A program made the translations under genes and the position numbers. From the NCBI GenBank assembly GCA_002403445.1, contig DHHU01000037.1, forward strand, positions 2,376 to 16,461: a stretch of 14,086 bases of DNA, given 5' to 3'. The notes under the pieces were generated by a model. That model made no database searches. It saw only the letters and a program-made list of their open reading frames with translations, and had not been told where the DNA came from. This document shows positions 7,945 to 14,086 of the stretch, one piece after another (the stretch's first letter is position 1; each line of letters opens with the position of its first letter). This DNA comes from Salinisphaeraceae bacterium UBA4764. Lineage in GTDB: Bacteria; Pseudomonadota; Gammaproteobacteria; Nevskiales; Salinisphaeraceae.

Positions 7945-8349
7945 TTATCTCCCCGTATGGGCGTGACCGAAACGGTCGCTCTCATAAGTCACATGGGTCT
8001 TGCCGTGCGGAGATGGATTGCCAGCCTCGTCGACAGACACAAGTACGATACGGTCGATGGTTAAAATCGACTGATGGGTTATTTTGTTGCGCACCTCGCA
8101 ACCGAGTGTGATTGACGTACGGCCAAAACAAGTTGCCGAAATACCAAGTTCGATGATATCCCCCTGGTAGGCGCTGGCCACAAAGTTGATTTCACTCATG
8201 AACTTAGTGATTACATGCCTTGTTTCGAGTTGAATCACGGCATAAATGGCCGACTCTTCATCAATCCAGTGCAGAAGACTTCCGCCAAAGAGTGTGCCGT
8301 TGGGGTTCAAATCCTCGGGCTTGATCCATTTACGAGTATGAAAATTCAC
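7945..8349 (-). CDS. Hotdog-fold acyl-CoA thioesterase
   Basis: Small cytoplasmic enzyme (134 residues) expected to hydrolyse acyl-CoA thioesters to free acid and CoA. The diagnostic stretch is LNPNGTLFGGSLLHWIDEE (14-32), including the conserved Asn-Gly and the acidic Asp (about 30) of the WIDE segment on the central hotdog helix. The segments MSEINFVASAYQGDIIELGI and FGRTSITLGCEVRN form the expected beta-sheet, and APHGKT-like PSPHGKT closes the domain. The start is a GTG (8349-8347): no ATG lies in frame upstream before a stop, and the N-terminus MNFHTRKWIKPEDLN agrees with what I recall of relatives. No clear Shine-Dalgarno is visible. It is divergent from hrpA and shares a short promoter region with it. 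The exact acyl chain preference is unknown. Confidence 0.88.
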   Translation of the reverse strand: MNFHTRKWIKPEDLNPNGTLFGGSLLHWIDEESAIYAVIQLETRHVITKFMSEINFVASAYQGDIIELGISATCFGRTSITLGCEVRNKITHQSILTIDRIVLVSVDEAGNPSPHGKTHVTYESDRFGHAHTGR

Positions 8350-8381
8350 GATCCGATGTCTTGGGTGAGGGCCATTGGGAC

Positions 8382-8388
8382 TATTTTA
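8382..8388. promoter_or_regulatory. Candidate overlapping -10 elements for divergent thioesterase and hrpA transcription
   Basis: On the minus strand TAAAAT (8383-8388) matches the -10 consensus at 5 of 6 positions, about 34 bases ahead of the thioesterase GTG. On the plus strand TATTTT (8382-8387) matches at 4 of 6, about 40 bases ahead of the chosen hrpA start. Neither has a good -35 at the right distance (the plus-strand TTGGGT at 8361 is 15 bases away). Only about 77 bases separate the two start codons, so both promoters should lie here or inside the opposing gene. Confidence 0.3.
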
Positions 8389-8417
8389 GCGGAAACAGAC
8401 GAGGGCGCGACGGCGTT

Positions 8418-8421
8418 GGAG
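8418..8421 (+). promoter_or_regulatory. Ribosome-binding site deciding the hrpA start
   Basis: GGAG lies 5 bases before the TTG at 8427. The more upstream in-frame TTG at 8361 has no such site and lies only 11 bases from the divergent thioesterase start, leaving no room for a promoter. Confidence 0.55.
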
Positions 8422-8426
8422 CTGTC

Positions 8427-11400
8427 TTGAAGACGGGAACCGAGACCGATTGCCCGAACTGGCTCGATCCTGCTCTCTGGCGAGACCGGACCACGCGCGA
8501 TCGCCACCGGCTGGCGGTACGGGCACGGCGTGCCACTAGTGAAACCGAGCGAGAAAGCGTGCACCGTGCGCTCATCAAAAGCGCAGCCAAGACACGCGCC
8601 AACCGCGCGGCGCGGCCAAGTGTGGTGCTTGGGGCCGGGCTACCCATTAGCGAGCACGGCCAGGAGATCGTAAACGCGCTGCACGAGCGCCAGGTCGTGG
8701 TTGTCTGCGGTGAGACCGGCTCCGGCAAAACCACGCAGCTGCCGAAAATCCTCATGCAGGCCGGGTGGGGTGATCGAGGCCAGATCGGACATACGCAACC
8801 ACGCCGTCTGGCGGCACGCAGCGTGGCCGAACGTATCGCCGAGGAAATTGGAGGAACGCCCGGCGATGCGGCCGGTTATGTCACACGTTTCGAACGACGG
8901 GTATCCGAGGCCACACGCATCAAGCTGATGACCGACGGTGTACTGCTCGCCGAGAGCGCGCAGGATCGTTACCTCAATCGCTATGAGGCGATCATCATTG
9001 ATGAGGCACATGAACGCACGCTGAACGTCGATTTTCTGCTGGGGTACTTGAAACGGCTCTTGCCGAAACGGCCGGATCTGAAAGTTATCGTCACTTCAGC
9101 AACGATCGACCCTGAACGCTTTTCGACGTTTTTCAACGACGCGCCAATCATCAACGTTGAAGGCCGAAGTTATCCGGTCAGCGTGGCTTATCGTCCACCC
9201 GAGGAGAACACGAGCTTGGCGGAAGCCGTGGAAACGGCTGTTGCCGAACTCTGGCGTCAGGCTCGCGGCGACGTACTAGTATTTCTGCCGGGTGAACGCG
9301 ACATCCGCGACGTCGAGCGACATCTGGCGCGTGCTCGATCAATACGGCAAATCTCGGAGCCGGAGATTCTCCCGCTTTACGCTCGGCTCACGCGCACTGC
9401 CCAGCAACGTATTTTTACCCCGAGTAACGGGCGGCGCATCGTCTTGGCGACCAATGTGGCCGAGACTTCACTTACCGTGCCGGGCATTCGTTACGTGGTC
9501 GACAGCGGCCTGGCGCGTATCAGCCGCTATTCACCCACCGCACGCGTCCAGCAATTGCCCATCGAGCCAGTATCTCAGGCCAGCGCCAAGCAGCGCGCCG
9601 GCCGCTGTGGTCGAGTGGCGCCCGGGGTGTGCATCCGGCTGTTCAGTGAAGCCGATTTCAATGAGCGCCCGGTGTACACCGATCCGGAAATACAGCGCAC
9701 CAATCTGGCCAGTGTATTGCTGACTATGGCCGACCTTAAACTTGGTTCGATAGAGCGTTTCGATTTCATAGACCCGCCGGATAAACGCCACATCGCAGAC
9801 GGCCGCAATCTGCTCAGCCAGCTCGGTGCCGTGACCGACAAACACATCACGCCGCTCGGCCGGCAACTCGCGCGGCTGCCACTCGACCCTCGATTGGCCC
9901 GAATGGTGCTGGCAGGCGCCGAGACGGATTATCCGGCCGCACTTCGGGTTCTGGCCGCGGGACTGACCATCGCCGACCCGCGCGAGCGCCCGGCCCAGGC
10001 CCGCGAGGCCGCCGACGAAGCCCAGGCAGAATTCGCCGACAGCCGCTCGGATTTTGTGGGGTTGTTAAAGTTATGGGACAGCTTTATTACAGCGCGCGCA
10101 CAATACCGGGGCAATCAACTGCGCCAGTGGGCGCGATCTCGCTATTTGAATTTTTTAAGGCTGAGTGAATGGGAAGACCTCGCGCGTCAACTGCGCCGCA
10201 TCAGTCACCAACTGAACCTGGATTCACGACCGGCCCCACGTAATCTGGCGGCGACTGATTACAGGCAACTCCATGAAGCGATCTTGACCGGTCTGATCGA
10301 TCACGTGGGTCAGCTCACCGACAAATCGGATTATCGCGGCATTCGTAACCGACGTTTTCGCATCTTCCCTGGCTCAGGTCTGGCCAAGCACACGCCGAAG
10401 TGGATTGTGGCCGCTGAATTGATTCAGACAAATCGTCTTTATGCCCATCGCGTGGCGGCCATAAAACCAGCCTGGGTAGAACGCGCAGCACCGCATCTTC
10501 TGGCGGTCACCCACCACAGCCTGCGTTGGTCCAAGCGGCGGGGCCAAGTTCTGGCCAGTGAACGTGTCCGACTGTTCGGATTGACGTTGATCGACGGACG
10601 CCGGCGGAATTTCGGGCCTATTGATCCTAAAGCAGCACGTCAGATTTTCATACATGAAGGTCTTCTGAAGCAGCGGGTTGTCGACAAACGTGGCCGCTTA
10701 CCCGCTTTTGCCGCCCACAACCGGGATCAGTACCAAGCTGTGGCCGACGAGGAGGCACGTCTGCGCCGCAACGATCTATTGATCGACGACACGATGCTGG
10801 CCGAACTTTATGACCAACGCCTGCCGGCCGAGGTCCACGACCGCGCCACGTTGTTCGCCTGGCTGCAGCACAACGACGACGCGCCACTGCGCTTCGACGG
10901 TGATGAACTGCGTCGTGACGGCGCGCCCCGCATCGATCCCGACGACTATCCGGATTCGCTAAATCTCGGGGGGTTGGAAGCGCCTGTGACTTATCGCTTC
11001 GACCCGATTGCGCCCGACGACGGGGTCACCATTCGAGTGCCGTTGGCAGCGCTGAACGATATTTCAGTGGAGGCTGCGAGTTGGAATGTACCGGGATTCA
11101 TGATCGAGTTGTTTACAGAATATCTTCGCGCACTGCCGAAACGTTTGCGGCGGGAACTGGTACCGATCCCGACCACGGCGAGGCAGGTGGCCAAGCATGC
11201 AGAATTCGGTGTGGACGATCCAGCGTCGACGCTACGAAATGCCGTGCGAGTCGTGGCCGGCATCGAGATCCCAACCAACGCCTGGGCCGGATTCGAGCCA
11301 AGCGCCCACTTGAAACCGCGTTTTGAGGTCATTGACGACAATGGTGACGTTATCGATTCCGGTCGTGAACTTGCACGGCTACGCGCCAAACTGGGTGAGC

Positions 11401-12350
11401 GTGCGGCGAATGCGCTGGCCGGGCAGGCCGGCGATAGCCTGAGTCAGACCGGCTTAACCGCCTGGCCGCATGCTGACCTGCAAAGTGATGTGGAGGTAGC
11501 ACCCGGCGGGGTAACCCTGCGCGCCACGCCGACTCTCGTCGATCGCGGCGATCGGGTGGATCTTAGGTTATCGCAGACAGGGGCGCCCGCCGAAGCCGAA
11601 CACCGCCAGGGCGTAATCCGCCTTTTGCGCTTGGCATCCAATCGCACGATACGCCGAATCAAACGTGAGCGTATCGGAGTCAAATCACTGCGACATGCCA
11701 CCTTGCCCGAACCCGACAAAACGGCACGAGTGGCGCCCGAACGCTGGCGTTCGCTGACCCAGGACTCTGAGCCGCAGGCTTTCGCCGACGTGCTGAATGC
11801 CGCAATCAACGCGCGTATGGATGAGGTTCCTCGCACCCGGGCCGACTTCGACAAGCTGTTGCAGCATATACGTGGTTGGTTGGCAGACGATGTGGTCGCA
11901 ATCTGGCAACAATTTTGGTCAGTTCTGGACCAACGCGAGACGATTATTCGCCGGCTTGATAGCCACTGGGCGCCCAATACGGCAGCTTCACTTATGGATA
12001 TTCAAGAACAACTGGCGCACCTGGTGCATGCTGGCATGGTGGGGCAGTCGCGTGAGCCTATTGCGCACCTCAAACGTGTGCAACGCTATCTTCGCGGTAT
12101 TGAGATCCGCTTGGACAAACTGGGCCAGGGGGGTGCGGGCCGTGATCAGGCCCTGCAACGACAGGTGGCTCCCTACTGGCGGCACTACAAACAGATTGCC
12201 ACGGCGACGGCTTTAACAGGTCCCGACCCCGACAGATTGCGCTGGTTGGTAGAAGAATTTCGAGTTCAGGTGTTTGCACAGTCTCTTGGCACGGAGGCCA
12301 AGGTATCGGCTCAGCGTCTCGATCGCCTAATCGGGTTAAAAAAAGACTAA
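8427..12350 (+). CDS. hrpA: ATP-dependent RNA helicase HrpA (DEAH-box)
   Basis: Large DEAH/RHA-type RNA helicase; in E. coli it acts in mRNA processing and in rescuing stalled ribosomes. From the TTG at 8427 it has 1307 residues (E. coli about 1300). Helicase motifs in order: Walker A GETGSGKTT (95-103), TQPRRLAARSVAERI (motif Ia), DEAH (192-195), SAT (224-226), NVAETSLTVPGI, and motif VI QRAGRCGR (389-396). The winged-helix/HA2 region with DPRLARMVL follows, then an OB-fold region around RNRRFRIFPGSGL, then the long C-terminal DUF3418 region, ending with WLVEEFRVQVFAQSLGT, which closely resembles the E. coli end. The start is non-ATG; no ATG occurs near the N-terminus, and TTG 8427 has GGAG at 5 bases. 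The last codons contain a run of seven A (12338-12344). The length and C-terminal domain distinguish it from the shorter HrpB. Confidence 0.95.
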   Translation: MKTGTETDCPNWLDPALWRDRTTRDRHRLAVRARRATSETERESVHRALIKSAAKTRANRAARPSVVLGAGLPISEHGQEIVNALHERQVVVVCGETGSGKTTQLPKILMQAGWGDRGQIGHTQPRRLAARSVAERIAEEIGGTPGDAAGYVTRFERRVSEATRIKLMTDGVLLAESAQDRYLNRYEAIIIDEAHERTLNVDFLLGYLKRLLPKRPDLKVIVTSATIDPERFSTFFNDAPIINVEGRSYPVSVAYRPPEENTSLAEAVETAVAELWRQARGDVLVFLPGERDIRDVERHLARARSIRQISEPEILPLYARLTRTAQQRIFTPSNGRRIVLATNVAETSLTVPGIRYVVDSGLARISRYSPTARVQQLPIEPVSQASAKQRAGRCGRVAPGVCIRLFSEADFNERPVYTDPEIQRTNLASVLLTMADLKLGSIERFDFIDPPDKRHIADGRNLLSQLGAVTDKHITPLGRQLARLPLDPRLARMVLAGAETDYPAALRVLAAGLTIADPRERPAQAREAADEAQAEFADSRSDFVGLLKLWDSFITARAQYRGNQLRQWARSRYLNFLRLSEWEDLARQLRRISHQLNLDSRPAPRNLAATDYRQLHEAILTGLIDHVGQLTDKSDYRGIRNRRFRIFPGSGLAKHTPKWIVAAELIQTNRLYAHRVAAIKPAWVERAAPHLLAVTHHSLRWSKRRGQVLASERVRLFGLTLIDGRRRNFGPIDPKAARQIFIHEGLLKQRVVDKRGRLPAFAAHNRDQYQAVADEEARLRRNDLLIDDTMLAELYDQRLPAEVHDRATLFAWLQHNDDAPLRFDGDELRRDGAPRIDPDDYPDSLNLGGLEAPVTYRFDPIAPDDGVTIRVPLAALNDISVEAASWNVPGFMIELFTEYLRALPKRLRRELVPIPTTARQVAKHAEFGVDDPASTLRNAVRVVAGIEIPTNAWAGFEPSAHLKPRFEVIDDNGDVIDSGRELARLRAKLGERAANALAGQAGDSLSQTGLTAWPHADLQSDVEVAPGGVTLRATPTLVDRGDRVDLRLSQTGAPAEAEHRQGVIRLLRLASNRTIRRIKRERIGVKSLRHATLPEPDKTARVAPERWRSLTQDSEPQAFADVLNAAINARMDEVPRTRADFDKLLQHIRGWLADDVVAIWQQFWSVLDQRETIIRRLDSHWAPNTAASLMDIQEQLAHLVHAGMVGQSREPIAHLKRVQRYLRGIEIRLDKLGQGGAGRDQALQRQVAPYWRHYKQIATATALTGPDPDRLRWLVEEFRVQVFAQSLGTEAKVSAQRLDRLIGLKKD

Positions 12351-12363
12351 TTCCAATGTGCCT

Positions 12364-12391
12364 TTGCGCTCACGTGCGTTAGACTTATGAT
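12364..12391 (+). promoter_or_regulatory. Candidate promoter for the IalB-family gene
   Basis: A good -10 hexamer TATGAT (12386-12391, 5 of 6) is preceded at 16 bases by a poor -35 TTGCGC (12364-12369, 3 of 6). It lies in the 64-base gap after hrpA, and the start codon follows 23 bases after the -10. An AAAGG ribosome-binding site (12403-12407) is present 7 bases before the ATG. This suggests transcription independent of hrpA. Confidence 0.4.
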
Positions 12392-12414
12392 CTTTAATTA
12401 ATGAAAGGTTAACT

Positions 12415-12981
12415 ATGTCAAAACAAATAGCCAGTCTGATCTTATTGACTCTCGCGCTTGCTGTCGGGCCGGTAGCAGCGCAAGCTGCCGGGGGCACAGG
12501 TCAGCAGAAGGCCACCGGATCCAAACTGAAAAATCCCAAGGCCAGCAAGAAACCAAATTTTAAGGTGAGCCACTATCAGGATTGGGAAGTTCGCTGCCCG
12601 AAGTCCAATAAATCGAAGGCACGCTGCGAGATGACCCAGCTCATAAATAATCCGAATAACGGCAAGCCAATCATGCGCGTGGTCATGGGTTATCCGCAAC
12701 AGGCCAAAGGTGCGGCCATGATTTTTATCACACCGCTTGGGACACGTTTAGCACCTGGCATGAAGTTGAACGTCGACGGTGGTAAGAATCATAATTTCCC
12801 ATATCAGATCTGCTTGAAACAGGGCTGTCGTGCGGATTACCCAATCAGAGGTAAACTCAAGCGCAAGATGAAACATGGCAAGAATGCCCATGTTCAGATC
12901 GTCGGGCCGCGCGGCAAGAAGATCAATCTGAAAGTATCTCTACAAGGCTTTACAGCCGCGAACAACAAAATCCGGCCTTAA
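12415..12981 (+). CDS. Secreted invasion-associated locus B (IalB) family protein
   Basis: The product is a predicted periplasmic protein of 188 residues. The signal peptide is clear: MSKQ, a hydrophobic core (about 5-20), and cleavage probably after AQA (about residue 24). A lysine-rich linker follows (about 30-50). The body shows the IalB family pattern: YQDWEVRC (54-61), RCEMTQ (70-75), an ITPLGTRLAPGMKLNVDGG stretch (105-123), then FPYQICLKQGCRA (128-140) and a closing LKVSLQGFTAA. Four cysteines (61, 71, 133, 138) probably form two disulfides, as expected in the periplasm. IalB was named in Bartonella for a role in erythrocyte invasion, but most family members are in free-living bacteria with no known function. 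The protein is unusually basic, and the gene seems AT-richer than hrpA by eye. It ends inside the 3' end of acpH on the other strand (32-base overlap). Confidence 0.82.
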   Translation: MSKQIASLILLTLALAVGPVAAQAAGGTGQQKATGSKLKNPKASKKPNFKVSHYQDWEVRCPKSNKSKARCEMTQLINNPNNGKPIMRVVMGYPQQAKGAAMIFITPLGTRLAPGMKLNVDGGKNHNFPYQICLKQGCRADYPIRGKLKRKMKHGKNAHVQIVGPRGKKINLKVSLQGFTAANNKIRP

Positions 12982-13555
12982 GTTCAATACTTTCGGTTAG
13001 GGCCTGGTGCTGGACGCGTGTCCATAATGAATCGAGACGCGCGTCCAGCATGCTGGTGAGAGATTCCAACTCTTCGAAGGCCCGAACCAACGGCGGGGGT
13101 CGCGACAAGCGGTCGTCGATACCCGCTAGCACTCGACGAATGCCGTCAGGCGAATCGTAGGCTGCCATGATCCCAGATAATCCCCGGAGTCGACGGGCCG
13201 GGAAGGGAGCATTTGTGGGCCAATGTCTGATTAGATGATGTTCGACGGCGTGCGTGTATTCGCTAAGCCTCACATCACTGTAACCCTGCCAGTTGCGCGC
13301 TAGGCTATAGTCGAAGCCGACATCGATCAGTATCGACGCATAGCGGCGAAACATCGGCGAGAAACAGGATTTCAACTCGTGATATTCGGGCTGCGACTCA
13401 CTGATGCGGTCGATGGCTCGATGCAGGCGAATGCCGTGGACAATGGCCGGATCAAAGCGGCTGAGATTCTGACCCTTGACCCAGTCCCCCAAAAATTGAC
13501 CGCAAAGCGATGTATGAGTTGCCTCGGCAAGCAAGAAGTGCGCCAGCCAATTCAT
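12950..13555 (-). CDS. acpH: Acyl carrier protein phosphodiesterase AcpH
   Basis: Removes the 4'-phosphopantetheine arm from acyl carrier protein, giving apo-ACP; a cytoplasmic metal-dependent enzyme related to HD phosphohydrolases. From the ATG at 13555 it has 201 residues (E. coli AcpH 193). The start MNWLAHFLLAE is the family hallmark. Candidate metal-binding and catalytic residues are His6, Asp24 (in FLGDWVKG), His45 and Asp49 (GIRLHRAID), and Asp77/Asp81 (DVGFDYSLARNW). A longer open frame runs upstream to 13882, but that part lies over the alkyltransferase gene in another frame and is not used. The ATG overlaps that gene's stop by 4 bases, indicating coupled translation. The last residues (about 190-201) overlap the IalB-family gene antisense and extend a little past the usual end. 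Confidence 0.88.
   Translation of the reverse strand: MNWLAHFLLAEATHTSLCGQFLGDWVKGQNLSRFDPAIVHGIRLHRAIDRISESQPEYHELKSCFSPMFRRYASILIDVGFDYSLARNWQGYSDVRLSEYTHAVEHHLIRHWPTNAPFPARRLRGLSGIMAAYDSPDGIRRVLAGIDDRLSRPPPLVRAFEELESLTSMLDARLDSLWTRVQHQALTESIELKAGFCCSRL
13008..13056. repeat. Strong hairpin and nested palindromes downstream of the IalB-family gene, inside acpH
   Basis: Arms 13008-13022 and 13036-13050 pair over 15 positions with one T.G wobble in the plus-strand RNA (an A/C mismatch in the minus-strand RNA), leaving a 13-base loop. Two perfect palindromes are nested: GACGCGCGTC (13036-13045) and CCAGCATGCTGG (13045-13056). It begins 27 bases after the IalB-family stop, so it could end or protect that transcript's 3' end, but no T-run follows. 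It also encodes part of the AcpH C-terminus. Confidence 0.6.
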
Positions 13556-14052
13556 GGATGGACGGTGTATTCCAACGCCAAAAGCGCTTGCTTTATCTCC
13601 ACTCCCCCAGCATAACCGCCGAGCCCCCCGTTGGCTCGCACGACACGATGGCAGGGGATAAAAAGACACACCGGATTGGAGGCGCAAGCCCCAGCAACCC
13701 CGCGCACTGCCGCCGGATGACCGATGTGGCGGGCGACTTGGCCGTAACTCCAAGTTTGGCCCACGGGAATATCGCGTAGCCCGCGCCAAACACGCCGTTG
13801 AAATGCCGTGCCTGAAGTATCCAGCGTGGGGGACTTCGTAAAACCGCGGTTTAGGAAGAACCCTTCGACAGCCGTTTGGCACTGCAGCTCGGGTGTGTAG
13901 TGCAACCTCGAAGAGGAAACCTTTAATCGATTCCCAATCTGCTTTTCGGCTTCTTTTTGCTTATCACGCCAAATCAATAACTTAAGGCCGACCCTCGACT
14001 CCGCGGCTATCAGCTCGCCAATGGGGCAGTTGATAATTCGCCAACCGATCAT
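13552..14052 (-). CDS. ogt: Methylated-DNA--[protein]-cysteine S-methyltransferase (Ogt-type)
   Basis: Suicide DNA-repair protein that moves the alkyl group from O6-alkylguanine (and O4-alkylthymine) to its own cysteine. The product has 166 residues, the size of Ogt-type proteins, with no Ada AraC-type domain. The C-terminal domain starts near residue 82 with GTAFQRRVWRGLRDIPVGQT, followed by SYGQVARHIG, the DNA-binding AVRGVAGACASNP, the active site IPCHRVV with Cys134, and GGLGGYAGGVEIKQALLALE. All motifs are intact. The ATG at 14052 is bounded upstream by an in-frame TGA, fixing the N-terminal limit; the Shine-Dalgarno is weak (GTGAAAA). The stop overlaps the acpH start (ATGA), making a two-gene unit on the minus strand. 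Its promoter would lie at or beyond the right edge. Confidence 0.92.
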   Translation of the reverse strand: MIGWRIINCPIGELIAAESRVGLKLLIWRDKQKEAEKQIGNRLKVSSSRLHYTPELQCQTAVEGFFLNRGFTKSPTLDTSGTAFQRRVWRGLRDIPVGQTWSYGQVARHIGHPAAVRGVAGACASNPVCLFIPCHRVVRANGGLGGYAGGVEIKQALLALEYTVHP

Positions 14053-14086
14053 GCCGTTTTTTCACTATTCAAATCGGTTGCGGGCA

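Noticed and set aside
8361..8426. Upstream TTG start for hrpA
   Set aside because: It lies 11 bases from the divergent thioesterase start and has no ribosome-binding site, whereas TTG 8427 has GGAG at 5 bases.
11444..11977. 177-residue antisense frame inside hrpA
   Set aside because: Ser/Arg-rich translation typical of antisense frames in GC-rich genes, with no motif and no ribosome-binding site; hrpA is certain here.
8427..12350. Large helicase as part of a defence island
   Set aside because: DExH helicases do occur in defence loci, but this one is full-length HrpA with the C-terminal DUF3418 region, and its neighbours are metabolic genes. There is no nuclease, methylase or toxin nearby.
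13008..13050. Intrinsic terminator for the IalB-family gene
   Set aside because: The stem is strong, but no run of T follows on the plus strand, so I list it as a repeat/hairpin only.
13556..13882. N-terminal extension giving a 310-residue acpH product
   Set aside because: This part is arginine/serine-rich shadow sequence over the alkyltransferase gene. Family alignment begins exactly at MNWLAHFLLAE (13555), and the ATGA overlap gives a natural start.

Overview
The window looks like an ordinary chromosomal segment of a proteobacterium, most likely a gammaproteobacterium. Reasons: a full-length HrpA helicase of about 1300 residues, an AcpH-type ACP phosphodiesterase, a class I PurE/PurK pair and a LivKHMGF transporter, in DNA of moderately high GC (roughly 55-60% by eye). 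I cannot name a genus. I see no tRNA, rRNA, CRISPR array, insertion sequence, integrase or phage gene, and nothing that forms a clear new multi-gene system. The window is gene-dense, and most of the interest lies in gene junctions and one accessory-looking secreted protein.

Layout from left to right. A MATE-family multidrug/cation antiporter (29-1384, +) meets the tail of a five-gene branched-chain amino acid type ABC transporter operon on the minus strand. Transcription order is livK (5916-4783), livH, livM, livG, livF (ending at 1397), i.e. binding protein, two permeases, two ATPases. LivH/LivM and LivG/LivF overlap by 4 bases, and a short palindrome follows the livK stop. A 320-base divergent regulatory region (5917-6236) separates this operon from purE-purK (6237-7879, +), the two-step route converting AIR to CAIR in purine synthesis. 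purE and purK overlap by 4 bases.

A small hotdog-fold acyl-CoA thioesterase (8349-7945, -) converges on purK and diverges from hrpA (8427-12350, +), a large DEAH-box RNA helicase for which I choose an internal TTG start with a good Shine-Dalgarno sequence. hrpA is followed by a secreted, very lysine-rich protein of the invasion-associated locus B (IalB) family (12415-12981, +). Its 3' end overlaps, on the opposite strand, the 3' end of acpH (13555-12950, -). acpH is translationally coupled (4-base overlap) to an upstream O6-alkylguanine-DNA alkyltransferase gene (14052-13552, -).

The transcription units appear independent: drug efflux, amino acid uptake, purine synthesis, acyl-CoA hydrolysis, RNA helicase, a periplasmic protein of unclear role, and an alkyl-repair/ACP-turnover pair. 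Points worth a second look are the IalB-like protein and its 32-base antisense overlap with acpH, the strong nested hairpins at 13008-13056, a stem that would place the purE ribosome-binding site and start codon in its loop, a dyad over the putative liv transcription start, and the short shared promoter region between the thioesterase and hrpA.
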